Source: Amorphophallus konjac (Eukaryota > Streptophyta > Magnoliopsida > Alismatales > Araceae). From it: DNA of 64,000 nucleotides. Location: NCBI GenBank assembly GCA_022559845.1, contig CM040124.1, positions 73,493,491-73,557,490 on the forward strand, written 5' to 3'. Positions 11,037 to 23,247 of the stretch are shown piece by piece; position 1 is the stretch's first letter; each line of letters starts with the position of its first letter. The notes below the pieces were generated by a model. The model saw nothing but the letters and a program-made list of their open reading frames with translations, did no database searches and was not told the DNA's origin. A program made the position numbers and the translations under genes.

Positions 11037-11648
11037 TCATTCCAATACTATTTGGGTCCGGATGGAGACTTGTACAGAAATGTGGGCATGTATGGTGAGG
11101 AATTTGAAAATGAGGCAGAAGAAGAGCCACAACAGTAGGAGGCTCAAGCACCACCCCAAGAACCAGCTTAGGCAGAGGAGCAGCCTCCTCCCCCACAGCA
11201 GATGGAACAAGAGATGCCACCCCAGTTTCACCATGGCGAGTCATCTACTCAGGGCGCAGGAGAGCCCTCTTGGACAGATTTAGAGGGTGTTGATAGGCAC
11301 CTCACTAGACTAGTGACTTCTGTGGATGCCTTTGGGGAGCAACTCTCCAACTTTGGGAATTCCATTGGGACTTCTTTTGACACCTTTGGCACTATCCTTG
11401 ACTCCATGTCTGGTTGGATGATTCTTTTTCACAAGTCTTGGATAACATATCCACTCACATGACCACCCTCACCACCAGCCATCACGACTCCCGCCGGGCC
11501 TTTCGCCTTATGAACCGTACCCTTGTGAACCTTTAGCACCATAGACAGGCCCATGAAACCGGCCTTGATGATATCAGGCACCGCCTTCGTGCTCAGGGTC
11601 CTTCTGCTGCTGACGCCCCAGGACCTTCTGCTCCACCACCGCAGTGAT
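11037..11648 (+). pseudogene. Degenerate C-terminal ORF of element H (env-position ORF)
   Basis: The frame reads TSFQYYLGPDGDLYRNVGMY then an acidic Gln-rich stretch, with TAG stops near 11130 and 11170. It then runs MEQEMPPQFHHGESS and VTSVDAFGEQLSNFG (11202-11400). A one-base shift near 11410 leads into DNISTHMTTLTTSHHDSRR and RLRAQGPSAADAPGP, ending at TGA by 11648. It lies between pol and the LTR, where SIRE elements carry a third ORF sometimes called env-like. No membrane segment or signal peptide is visible. Its identity beyond position is not established. Confidence 0.45.
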
Positions 11649-12298
11649 TATCTTTGCGTCCTACAGTTCACTTTTGCTCCACTCTTGTACTCACATCCCC
11701 TCTTTTGATGATGCCAAAGGGGGAGAAGTAGTTAAGTAGTTTTATATAGCTTATGCATGCATGTCACTATGTTTGTATTCGTGTTTGCCATTTGGCATTT
11801 GTGAGTCAGTCATTTGCATGTGAGTCATTTGCATTGTCCATGTGTCAAGGAGTCAATGTCAATGTCATTTGTCAAGTGTCCATGTAATATGTAATGAATC
11901 TATAATGAATGGAATGCACTTGGTTATGGCACGTATATTGGTTCCTCCATTTTATTACTTCTTCATATGGTTTTAGCAAATATGAATGAATGGATTGGTG
12001 TTGGCTTGAATGATGCATTTTGAATGGATTGGATTTGCCTTACGGACTGTTTTGATTACTAACCCTCCATTGGTTCTGTATATCAAATAGTGTTGGATGA
12101 AAGACAGGTCTGCCCGTCTAAAATCATTCACTATGCGTGAGTGTAAACTCTGCCTCGTACAAGAACCATATGGGAGCTTGCAATGAAGCAATGATGTATT
12201 TCGTGATGTAAGGGATGCGTAAAGGTTCAAATTTGTTTAATGGCACGCCAATGCACTTAATGAACTAGAGTTTTGTCATCGTCAAAAAGGGGAAGATT

Positions 12299-12735
12299 GT
12301 TGAGTTTCTCCAAGTGATTTTGATGATAACAAAATCTCGGACTTATTTTCAGTCTCGTGCCGTGTATGCTTGCTCAAGAACGAACACAAGAAGACAATTA
12401 AGGCCATTTTCCGTATTGATCAAATGCTCAAATGTTTAAGCTTCCAAAATGTATAAAATGAGCCAAATGAACTCTAAATGGATGTTAAAGTTGCTCAAAT
12501 ACAAGGCCTTCTTATACGGACATATTTTCTTGGGCTAACAAGTTGGTTTTGCAGAAATTCCAGAGTTCGGTCGACCAACATCATTGGTTCGATCGACCAA
12601 ACTTCCCAACAGCCAGAGGACTGAACTCTTACAGAGTTCGATCGACCGATTGCCCCAGTTCGATCGACCAATTCACCCAGAGCTGAAAGCTCTGAGATTT
12701 CTCAGACATCGATCGACCGACCGATCTCTTTATAA
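12299..12735 (+). repeat. Truncated 3' LTR of element H
   Basis: It starts TGTTGAGTTTCTCCAAGTGA directly after a polypurine tract. At 12555-12720 it holds at least six copies of a GTTCGATCGACCAA-like word. The right end is not defined; sequence character changes near 12735. Confidence 0.55.
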
Positions 12736-13663
12736 CCTTGACATTGTCACATAAGACTTGAACCTAAGTTTAACTTGCATGCGCCTTACTTTTAGCTCCC
12801 GCCTCTTTAAAAATACTCTATTTTAAAATGGCTATCTACTTTAATCTCACATTTACAAGATAAAAAATATTTAGCAAACATGATGACATCTTGTATATAT
12901 TTATAATTTGGAAATCGCGGTGTTTACATGTATTAATCATATTGGAAGAAAGTTTAAATGCACGTGCTATTTAACTTGGCTTGCGGGCGGTTCAAGTAGA
13001 GATCAGTGAAACTTAAGCTCAGCTCGTTTAATTAGTTAAACGCGTTTTACCCCGATTAAGCTAAAGTTTGGTTTATTTGATTAGTCAAGCTGAGTCTAAG
13101 AAGTTAAGTCAAGCTCGGGCGTCTCGTCTCATTATCAGCTTTACGTAGAAAGACATTTATAGTCTATTTGAACATCAGAACGAAACATTAAATATGACAC
13201 AGAATCACAGATACAAGAATGAGTTGTTTACATAAAAACTATTATTATAGGTGAAATTATAGATATATCATTTTTAAAAATATATTAACACGTATATCAC
13301 TACTATTTTGAAAAGCTTACAAATAAATGTATATTTACAAAATTTTTAAAATAACTGTAATATACATGCAATTTACATATTTGAAAATTTTTTTAAAAAA
13401 ATCTTAAAATATGTCGCATTTAAAACTCCGATACTTGACTCTGTTTAAACAGGGAAGAAACAGTCCATTTCATCTCCGAGTCAAATTCAACGTGCATCAC
13501 CCACGTTCAAACCCATATTTCATTGAATCCATTGACATGGGTGGCCAATATATGACTGCCCGATGTTGAACTTTGGGGAGGTGGGCGTGTATAACAAATA
13601 TGTCCTCGTGACCAGCGAGAACGAAGTAAAACGTGAAGATCATGGTTGGGGTGCAAGGAGGGG

Positions 13664-13781
13664 CCCTTCTTTATTAGGTGTGAAAGTTTGAAACCGCGTT
13701 TAAAATTTTAACAAAACTCTGAGGACCCCTTCTTTATTAGGTGTGAAAGTTTGAAACCGCGTTTAAAATTTTAACAAAACT
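13664..13781. repeat. 55-bp direct duplication, period 63 bp
   Basis: The segment CCCTTCTTTATTAGGTGTGA...ACAAAACT occurs at 13664-13718 and again at 13727-13781. I see no difference between copies. The duplication runs straight into the microsatellite. Confidence 0.9.
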
Positions 13782-13782
13782 A

Positions 13783-13842
<60 letters not shown>
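13783..13842. repeat. (TG)n(TA)n microsatellite
   Basis: About 10 TG units are followed by about 20 TA units. It can form cruciform structure and is likely length-variable. Confidence 0.95.
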
Positions 13843-13845
<3 letters not shown>

Positions 13846-16249
13846 CACATGACACAAGTTCTATCCTAGTTTCAATGGCTATTAGAAGTGTCTCAAGACA
13901 CATTTACTAGAGAAACATCTTTTCGAAGGGTTGTTTTTCCTCCAAAACTTGAAGGGCTTATCCTAATTTCTTTAAGGTGCTTACCGAATAATTTGAGATT
14001 GTGGAGAGTCATTCATATGCGAATCAGTAAATATCAAGATTCGATAGGGGGGCATCTCCGAGAATCCTTGAAACAGGAAACTCTTCACCACACTGTATAC
14101 GCTATTGAGATCTACCCATTAGGACGCATGGGGCAAATGATTCATGGATGTCTGGCATATACATCCCCGTTGAGAGTGAATTCACGTGAAAATCTATCTT
14201 GCATTAGTTTTAGCATGTATATTCCATCTACATGAATTAAATATCGCATACACAGTTATCGCTTTTTTTTTTTTGGGTTAAAAGACTATTAAAATCTCTC
14301 AACGAGTGATGAAGAGGATGACGGAGTAGTCTGGGTCTTGCAGCAGAAGTTTGCCAAATAGGTATGTATGACATAAAATTTTTGTAAGCAGGATACACAT
14401 GTAAATATAAATATAAAATAAATTTTTATGTAAATTTAACATATAAGAAACCTATGATTCAGGTGTGCCGAAGTTGACTTCTCCTGATTGGCTCCCTACT
14501 TCCTACACTACATCCCTAGTCTCCAAACGTGTTTCATGCTTGTACTGGGCCGAGCCCACGTAATATATATAATCTATAAACATGGATCCGTGTTTCAGTG
14601 GTTTCAAACGAGTGGGTTGCGACTTTGGGGACGCTTTACAGATTTCCGTCCGCTGACTTTAGCGGTCTTTGGAATGGATCTTCCCCGCGTGCATTCCATG
14701 GACGATTTTGGACCAGCAAACTTGGTTCTACGCAGCCTAAAAAAAAAAAAATCAACAAATAAACATAGACCAGATAGATAATACTCGGTTCTGGTCAGTT
14801 AAAACATAATAAAAAAAAACATATATGGATCGATAGGTAAATCGGTAGATCGATCTTTGGGCGCGTTTAAAATTGAGATGGCTTCTACTGCTTTAACCAA
14901 AATTTACCCTCCGTGTTGCACTCACTCTGTCAGAGGATTATTCATCATTTGAAATCCTGAGAATCAACTCTCGTGTTACTTCCGACGGTTGTTTGAATTT
15001 GACACTTTTATGTCTGCTTATCTCTCCACCGTGAAATCTTCTCGTTCTCAAAAGTCGTGACATATCACGTTCATTTGATAAGTATTAAACCCTGTCGGCA
15101 GATTTACACATCGAAGAAGACGATGTTACGGGACGTCGTCAAACGCGCACTTATAACGAGTCGATTCGAGCATTCGGTCCAGGGGACTGTAGATGAGTGC
15201 TCGTCACAGCGAAGACACTTGTCAACAGACAGATGTTTCTCGGAAGAGAGAAAAATATGGATTTTCAGGTTAATAACTTTGGTAAAAGTTTCTTTGTGTG
15301 AAATCCAACGAGAGAGAAAGTGAGGCACCGTAGTTCTGTCAATTTGAGAAAAAAATGTTATGTGCGCCATACAAATTTGTCACTCTATTAATTTTATCAC
15401 TCTTATTCTACTTATTTGATTTTTGAGATCGAACTGCCTACATAACGTTGATTCCAAATTTAAGTCCATATGATTTTATTAAATAGTGTTTTTTCTCTTT
15501 TTTATTGAAAATCTTACCCTATCTTCTTGCTTTTTTTTTTAAAAAAAAAATGACGGAGAACTTATCGAAGTGATACTTGATCTACACGAAGCGCGAGAGA
15601 TTTAGATCCAAACTCGTTAGATGTCCAACTCATGTGTATACTTTTTTTCCTCGAGACTAACAAATTTGATCACGTCCGCATGTCGGGAGGATTAAATGTG
15701 AGCCAAACTATCAAATCCTACTATTTTTTGATATCCTCAAATGATCTCCTGGACAAACATGAGCGTCGTATTTGTTTGAGACATGATCACATCATCCACA
15801 TCTTTCCATCTTTCACATTACATAACACGCTTCGCAATACGATGATGTTAATGGAAATGTGACAAAAAAATTGCCGGAGTATGTGAGACTATGATGTAAT
15901 GGTGTGGGAATTCTTTTTTTCTCTCGAGAAAAACCTAGTGTTTAAATTATACCTCCTATAAAATATAAGAGTGATTTTACCCTACAATTCTTTTAACCGT
16001 ACATGTCTTCTTTAGGTGGGTTAGTGAGCCTATAAGTAATATAATTCTAAAGATAAGGGAATTGAAACCGTACATGTTTAGTTAGGAATTGTATTTTATT
16101 AGTGATTAAGATTCCTACTAAAACCGGGTTAGAGAATATTTTTGGATATTAAATTAATATATGGGAGAGATAAGAATTCAATTCTCTCTTCGTTCAGACA
16201 TTTCTTAAAATAAACTCATGTTTCGTAACCCATGAATTGATTTCATGAT

Positions 16250-17054
16250 TGGAGAGGGACAGATTCGCGGCCCAATATTTACACGGCCTAACGGCCCATC
16301 AAAGTTTGCATAGTCCAATAAGTGACAGCTCCAAAAGGGCCCACTTACCCCAGGACTTTAGTAAAGCGGACCGATGATAGCCCACCAAGCCTTGGCTCAG
16401 ACACCCAATCGAAGACCTCCCGGTGCTCGGGAAAAGTTTAGCTAGCGATCGATCGAGCCATCATATGGTGGATGAATGCTCTCTCAGAAGGTGCCCAATC
16501 CTCGGGCTTCCTGCCCGAACAAGAGATATCTCTTATCGGATTAGCCCGTCCTCTAGACTCCTCAGTGGGCCAGAAAAATTTCATCACGACTGGGCACTTA
16601 TCTCTCATTATCTCAGCTGCTGCTACGCTGTCCTCAGAGAGTGAGAAGTTTAAGAGGATAGGGGAAGGGCAAGAGTCCTTGAACGGTGAGAGTCCTTATT
16701 AAGGACGTAACCCCCCCCCCCCCCCCAAAAAAAAAAAACTCTTACGCTTCCTCCATTCAAGAAAGGGAGTACTAGCTATATAAACCCAGGGAACCCCTTG
16801 GGAAAGGTAAGTCAATTCTAGTCACTTCTACTAGTGAAGAGTAGTCTCAGTGCCCTACACCTCCCTTACTTCCCTTCTGCACCTTACTCACACTATTTGC
16901 TGACTTAAACATCGGAGGGTTTTCCCTGAGATCACAACCCCGAGCCCCCTGATCGCTTTCTTTCCCTTTGCAGAACTCCGTTCTGAGGTGGCTGCGCCTT
17001 ACGATCGCCCTAGATCCAACGGTCCACGGCTTCGCATGAGATCTCGCCTCTTCA
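16250..17054 (+). repeat. 5' LTR of element G
   Basis: It is 805 bp, TGGAGAGGGACAG to CGCCTCTTCA. It shares GACTTAAACATCGGAGGGTT with the LTR of element A. It includes a C17/A12 homopolymer junction at about 16710-16738 and a TATA box at 16776-16785. Confidence 0.75.
16776..16785 (+). promoter_or_regulatory. TATA box in LTR of element G
   Basis: CTATATAAAC lies about 530 bp into the LTR and about 125 bp before the GACTTAAACATCGG block. Confidence 0.65.
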
Positions 17055-17056
17055 TC

Positions 17057-17073
17057 TAGCGTCGTCTGTGGGA
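17057..17073 (+). other. Primer-binding site, element G (decayed)
   Basis: TAGCGTCGTCTGTGGGA lies two bases after the LTR end. The intact counterpart in element L is TGGCGCCGTCTGTGGGAA. The two differences are G>A and C>T, as expected from deamination. Confidence 0.7.
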
Positions 17074-17130
17074 AACGAGCAGAAAGTCAATATGGTGCAA
17101 AGGAGCAGTAGCAAGAGGACCACTTCTCAA

Positions 17131-18078
17131 GTAGAAGAGTAGATCTAGAAGGGGGGTTGAATTGATCGACTCTCTAAAAAATAGCTCAGTTAGCTAACTC
17201 GAAAACACATGAGAACTTGTTCAGGAATACGATCAAACACACGATCTGTCCTTGAGCAGGACAGTAGTAGAAACACTAGAGACGTCCTTGGAACGAGTAT
17301 CTTTTGTGCACAATACTACCCAAAGGCAAACGTGTGTGGAGAAAATAAATATCTGATGCAGTAAGTAGAGACGTTAGGAACATGTGAGTGAAGGAAGAAG
17401 AAAAGATATCAAGCACACACAGATCAAACGACTGCACATCGATTTTTAGGTGGTTCGGTTGCAGACCCGCAACCTACGTCCACCCCTCACTAGATTAGTG
17501 AGGCTTCACTACTAGCAAGTAACACACACACACACACACAAGCGGAATCAGTCCGCAAACAACCGCTGACTAATAGCTTGAGCTGAGGAACAAACTCCTC
17601 ACACCGCTGACTTACAGCTTGCAACAAAAGAAACGAACCCAAAAATAGGGTATCGGAAAACACACACTGTAGACAGATCAGAAATGAAAAGCGAGCCAAA
17701 AACAAAGGAAGGGAAAAGGAAAAACGATGAAGCACAATGTTGCGCCAAATAAAGATATGGGAGCTTTTCTGATGGACACCCACAAGACTCTCAGTCGAGT
17801 CTGGAAACCACTCAATCTCAGTCACGAAGAGTTCTCTCACTGTCTCTGATGGCTACTCTCTTCTTATATCCACACTCTTCTTCCTCTCTAGGTGCTCTCC
17901 GAGGATGCTCTCAACTTTCCTCAAGGATGCTCTCTCTGAATCACACTGGGCGGCACTTTCCTTCTTGAGCATCTTGCTTTTTTTCAAAGGTGGACGGGTG
18001 CTATTCATAGCCTAGCAACTTGGATAAAACTCTACTTCCAATGTGTTCTCTGATTGGTCCGATGATTGGAGTGGAACC
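17131..18078 (-). repeat. LTR fragment D, left part (SIRE-like)
   Basis: It is collinear on the minus strand with the LTR of element C. Shared blocks are AGATCTAGAAGG versus AGATCCAGAGG near the U5 end, the AGGTGGTTCG block (17450 versus 18421) and CATCCACCCCTCACT-like sequence followed by GTGAGGCTTC. It is too diverged to be the same family. It stops at 18078, where element C is inserted, and the likely continuation is at 27872. A short CA microsatellite lies at 17521-17540. Confidence 0.65.
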
Positions 18079-20448
18079 TATTAGACCAGGTGGTACACGG
18101 AAATAGATCCAGAGGGGGGGTGAATGGATCTTTTGGAATTTTCACCCTATTAAAATCCACACCCCACTCTAAGAAACAAATGAAAATAGCTCAACGGAAG
18201 ACACTTAACAATGATGGCTTCTACTGGACTAGAGGACAAACACTTAACATTCTAACACAGACTCAGCGGGAGGTAAGGTATAGCCCACGGCACACATAGC
18301 TCAAGAAGGCGGATAAAGAGTTGAATAACGACCGCCCAATAGAACAATTAATGATACCTGTGAAGGGGGCAAAAGATAAGAAACAAGCACACGATTCAAA
18401 CCACTACTCACAGGATTTTTTAGGTGGTTCGATCTGAGACCCCAGATCTACATCCACCCCTCACTCAAACCGAGTGAGGCTTCCCTTGCTCAAACCAAGC
18501 AAGAACACCACCGCAGACTCAGTCTGCAACATACGCTGCCTAACAGCTTGACCCAGAGGAACACTCTCCTCTCTTCCTCTAAACTGGAGGGAACCACTAG
18601 TGACAGCCCGCCACTAGCAACCGGAGACACCAGTCTCCCTTCCTCTAAACCAGAGGGAAAAATCGTGAGTGACACCCAATCACGCACACCCGGAGAAACC
18701 AATCTCCCTTCTTCTGAATCCATAGAGGGAAACCGGAGATAAATCTCCCTTCTCCTGAATCCTCAGGAGGAACCCGTGAGTGACACCACGTCACTCGCAA
18801 CCGGAGACACCTGCCTCCCTTCTTATGTTCACACAGAAGGAACCCCGATCCCAAAGCAAGGAATCGAAAAGGTAATGAGTAGAATGGAAAATAAAAGAAG
18901 GAACACAACGGACAAAAAGAAAAACTATAGCTCTCACAGGAGCATGAGACTGTTCAGGATTTGATCCTAGAACAGACAAGCTTCAGATCTTCAAATAGAG
19001 CTCGGCTGAAACTCTGTATATTTCTTTTCTCTCTTCTTTTTCTTTTCTTTTCTCTGGCTCTCGCTCTTTTCTTCTTCTCTGGTGGTTTTCTACTCTTGCA
19101 GCTGCTCTCTTTTCTTCTGATTTTTTTCTCTCTAGCTTCGCCTCTTCCCGGTTGAAAACGATCCACACATATATATATCTTCAGCCGATGGGGTCCACGT
19201 AGTCACGCCTTCGGCGTGTGGAGAGAATACTCCCGCCAAGAAGATTCTGGAGCAGCCCTATCACGTGTCAGCCTCTGGTTCAAGGATGATCCATCTTGGA
19301 TCACGTGCCACTTATCATTGTTACACAAATCCACCTGCAGTCAACCTTTGCGTCCCCCAGGTGTTTGAATATATGTCAGTTCATCCTTGATGAGTGGGTT
19401 GAATCCTTATATGGTTCAAGGCAAAATGTGCTCAGACCCTGTAAGAGACAATGAAAGGTAACACAAACCTCATGCAAGACTAGCACTGACCATGTATGCA
19501 AGTATGAGAACGTGCACAGACCTGAGAATGTGAGGTTGCAAATGTGCACCGACTATATATATATGCTTAATGATTCAACTATGCACAAACTATGTATGCA
19601 GTCTACAGAAGCATGCACAGACCTTATGTGCAATGCGATGCGAAGCATGCACCGATAGAAACATGCACCGACTGGATATACATATTGAAGAAGTATGCAC
19701 CGACCTTATATATATATGCCTGAGCGAAAAGATGCACCGACCGTGTATATACATAAGACACAAGCTTGCACCGACCTTGTGTGAAACTAGCACAGACCCT
19801 GTATGCACTATATGAGATGCTAGCATCGACCTTAGTTATGTGAAACCACAACTAGCACTGACTTTGTCTGCAGAAGGTGCAACTTGCATTGACCTTATGA
19901 CTATGCACATCAGACTAGCACTGACCCTAGCTATGCATCAAACAGTAACTTGCACAGACCTTACACTAACTATCATGATAATATGCACAGACTTTGAACA
20001 TCGAAGCAAAAATTGCACGGACCCTGGAGACCCATGTTCACAGACCATATTGGTCACTAGCACCGACCTTAATGAAGGAGTGAACAGTGATAGCATTGAC
20101 CTAGGTGTGCATGCCAGCTGTTTGATAAAATGCCCGTGCAAGTGAAACAGTGCAGCATTGTATGACAAAGTGTTAACCTTAATAAGGAAGGGTTTAAGCA
20201 CTGACCTGTGTTTTTCAGACTGAGATGAACATTGATTTTACCTGCCTAGAGTTGACTTTTGTCACCAGCGTTGACTGTCGTTTCATGCCTTTTTGATGCA
20301 TCTTTGGAACCTATTCTGACTGACATTGTTCAGACTTATATATATGTTTGATGAGCTCATTAATTCATGCATCACAGTTATATCATCAAGTGTATAAATG
20401 ATGAGACATAATAGTTGATATCATCAAAATCACAGAGGGTACACAACA
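18079..20448 (-). repeat. 3' LTR of element C
   Basis: It runs from TATTAGACCAGG to GGTACACAACA and is homologous along its length to 25472-27866. It contains a Ser/Pro-like CT-rich block (18570-18860), a polypyrimidine tract (19018-19140), a TATA run at about 19168-19180 and a long array of GCACxGACC words (about 19440-20215). Confidence 0.9.
19440..20215. repeat. Array of degenerate GCACCGACC/GCACAGACC words, left LTR of C
   Basis: More than 25 occurrences of a core such as TGCACCGACCTT, AGCACAGACC or AGCACTGACC are spaced irregularly by roughly 20-45 bp. Six contain ACCGAC exactly (19548, 19667, 19699, 19736, 19770, 20062). The second LTR carries the same array at about 26848-27630. There is no fixed repeat period, so this is not an ordinary tandem repeat. 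Confidence 0.85.
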
Positions 20449-20465
20449 ATCTCCCCCTTTTTGAT
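20449..20465 (-). other. Polypurine tract, element C
   Basis: On the minus strand it reads AAAAAGGGGGAGAT and runs directly into the LTR start TGTTGTGTACCC. This is the typical SIRE-type polypurine tract. Confidence 0.85.
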
Positions 20466-23247
20466 GATGGCAATATTATGAGTCATTGTAATAAATTCAT
20501 GAGGTTGATCTTAATCACAATAAATGCAAAGTATATAAATGCAAAGCATGCATGCACAGTATAGTATATCAGCACAATGTCTGTCATACATATGACAGAA
20601 CAAACTTAATGACTCAACCACTGATGTATTCTCCCCCTTTGACGACATCAAAAAGGAAAGAATAGAAAGCAGAACCTATAGACATCTGACAGAAGTATGA
20701 TTCCCAAAGTCTCCCCGTTTGAAATGAGAAGAGATATGGAAGAGAAAGAAATGTCTGCACTTACCCTGACAACAATACATATACTCCCCCTGAGCAAATA
20801 ATGACTCTTGTTTGTCAAATTAAAAGGAGCTGAATGAATTCAAAGTCTAGGGATAGTCATGTTGAGACAAATCAAGATGATTATTCAGAGGGTCCATGAA
20901 AGAGAATCAGCAAAATCACAGGGACAATTGGACAATTCAGACAATAGGAGAATAGCTCAAGAGGTATTACAATCTGTAGAGAAAGACAACCAAGAAGATT
21001 TCTAATTAGATACCAATGCCATAACAAAACTATTCAGAGTCTTCAATTGTAGGGACTTATGAAGGAACTTTACTGAACTGCATGGTTTAAACATAATGAA
21101 TTCGGAAGTTATCAAAAAAACTTTTCTTTATTCATATCTGAAATCAACATTTAATAAAAGAGAACCAAGCTGTCATACACACATCTAGTTTAACCTCCCT
21201 CCATCTTAATCATTCATAATCAATGACCCCTATAAAGGTTTGCATGAAGTAGTATTGAGATTAAACACACTTGAATACAACTGATTTTGTTCAAGAATTC
21301 AGCAATGTTTCTGTGTCAACTATTTTTCTGATTTATTCTTTAAACAAAATATTTTTCAAGAGCAATTTAGTTTAGTACACACTTTGTAACTAGAGGATAC
21401 ACGTTGTTTGGACGTCAGTATCCCTAAGCACTTAATGTAATTAACTGTCATGTTTCATTATGAACAGAGATAACTAGGGCACTTCATGACATAGGTTGAC
21501 TCCATTTCTTTGATGAATGTCCCAGTTTCTCAGTGCAACCTAATCATTGCTCTGCCTTAACCTTTCACAGATTTTTCATCAAATTTTCAGCAGAGATAAC
21601 TATGGCACTTCATGACACAGTCCTTTGGACATGGTTTCTCAGTGACAAAGTCATTGCTCTGACCTAATATTGCTTAATGGACATACCAGAATAAACAGAT
21701 GTTCAAAGACAATACATGCATCATGTAACTTAACCAAAGAGTGCCATTATTTTAAAAACGTTCAGTTTTCAGGAGGACCTACATGATATATCATGAATCA
21801 ACTGGTTAAAGTTTATTAAAATGATTGACTCAGATATTTTCAAGATGTTCAAGTCAAAACTCAAGAATTACATTAGACTTAAACCACATGAGTCTTTCAG
21901 ACCTTCATAATTCCCTATAATAGAAGATTCCTTTTTCCAGATCTTTTTCACATTTATGGACAAGGTATATAGATTGAAATCTTCATGAGTCTTAGACAGA
22001 TCAAGGGAATTTCATAAATAGCCAGAACATCAACAGTAAAGAGCATTAAACAAGAGTGGTAGTGACTGATGCAGTAGATAAATCCATGATAATAGCTGAT
22101 AGTGTGTAGAGATAAAGATGGGTTCAGAGAATGACAGAGATGTTCATGACACCATAAAAAGGTTGACTCTAAAAACATCCAGCTCCCCCTTAGTAAATAC
22201 AGGATCAAAACTTCAAACAAGTACAGATTTAAGAAAATGTTGAGCTAAAGCGAGTTTTAGAGCTTATGAAAGTAGATGAGACCAGCTAACTGTGTAGATT
22301 ACTGAAAGCACAGAAATAACACAATTAGCAAGATGATGATTATTCAGTGAGGAATTTTCGGTTGATTGAAATAAGCAAGAATGTTTCAACCGAAGTGGAC
22401 AGAAATGAGATAAAAGCAAAGGACAGACGTGCAGCCATGCAATTTTAAAGACATGATTTATGCTCCCCCTAAAATGCATGCACGAGCTGTCAAGTAGTAA
22501 ATATCAGGCTAATAGGATAACATTCCTGAATGCAAATAATTTTCAGGGCTTATCATTCATTTGAGCAACCCTATTCACAGAGACAAATTCTAGAATGCAT
22601 GAGCTCCACCACTGTATGTTTATTCATGCCAGGCACTCTTTTTGAATTTTCAGTGTGATGGCATGAAAATCATGCAGAGAATTAATCTGACCAACTATGC
22701 ATGAATCACAAAAATTATCTTGTAGACTCCCCCCTGAGTTTATGCACTATGTGACTGAATTCTAAGTGCAATGTATGCAATGAGATCTATGCAGAAAGTT
22801 TTATGAGAATATGCTCGTGAAGGTCTAAACTGCTCTATGTGCAATATGACCCATGGTACTAGACAGAGGACTTGGTCTAAAGACCACCTCACACATAGTA
22901 AGAACTTCTAGACAAATTGCATTTGTCCTTTAGTAACTTACCATTTAATATACCATGATGATCATGTATGACAATGAAGTGCAAATGCAATCCTATATGC
23001 AATAGCTGACTGTGTAAGCTATGCAATATTATACAGATATGAAGGACAATGCAGAAAGTCAAATTCTGATGTAAGCATGTATGCATGAAACAAATAAAAC
23101 ATGATTTGTAAAAGAAATTTGAAATCTTAAGTATCCAAACCTGTGAACATGCCGCAAGAGGGGTTTTCACCATACTTGGGTGCCTTGGTTTATTAAGCCC
23201 CCCCCCCCTTTTTTTTCATCCCCAAGACACTCCTGCAAAACAGATTC
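20466..23247. other. Non-coding internal region of element C
   Basis: About 2.8 kb lie between gag and the polypurine tract, where pol would normally be, and no pol motif is found on either strand. Pyrimidine tracts resembling extra polypurine tracts of the minus strand occur near 20631, 20771, 22185, 22463 and 22730 (all CTCCCCCT-like). A C10/T8 run sits at 23200-23217 just after gag. Confidence 0.75.

Larger units (their letters stand above)
10977..12735 (+). mobile_element. Element H: 3' end of a SIRE-like Ty1/copia element
   Basis: Element B lies directly to its left. H holds the end of a degenerate Gln/Glu/Pro-rich ORF, a purine tract at about 11704-11730 (TGATGATGCCAAAGGGGGAG), a second at 12283-12298 (AAAAAGGGGAAGATTG), and then an LTR start TGTTGAGTTTC. 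The purine tract next to a TGTTG... LTR with GATTTTGATGATAACAAAA just inside it is the SIRE/Maximus pattern. The same pattern occurs on the minus strand of element C. Confidence 0.65.
12736..16249. other. Low-copy-looking island, no gene recognised
   Basis: This AT-rich stretch lacks recognisable retroelement protein or LTR termini. The longest frames (13888-14235 on plus, 15104-15370 on minus) have no recognisable motifs and no coding-like context. Contents I can support are a 55-bp direct duplication (13664-13781), a TG/TA microsatellite (13783-13842) and several poly-A/poly-T runs. It may be unique intergenic DNA or very old repeats. Confidence 0.5.
16250..17130 (+). mobile_element. Element G: 5' LTR and leader of a Tat-like element
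   Basis: LTR, primer site and about 60 bp of leader are present. The sequence then changes to SIRE-like LTR material (D) near 17131. The ends TGGAGAGGG...CCTCTTCA match the inverted ends of element L's LTR, so G belongs to the same broad lineage. No gag or pol of G is found in the window. Confidence 0.7.

Noticed and set aside
13888..14235. 115-codon plus-strand frame as a possible host gene
   Set aside because: No recognisable motif, no promoter, exon structure or homologous frame nearby; a frame of this length can occur by chance.
15104..15370. Overlapping 88-codon frames on both strands
   Set aside because: Mutually overlapping frames without motifs in AT-rich DNA; at most one could be real and nothing favours either.
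16709..16738. C17/A12 homopolymer junction as a retroposon poly-A tail
   Set aside because: It lies inside the LTR of element G with no target duplication or retroposed sequence next to it.
19570..20145. Cys-containing repetitive frames across the GCACxGACC array
   Set aside because: They are translations of the word array in the LTR, exist on both strands, and are not conserved as protein between the two LTRs.
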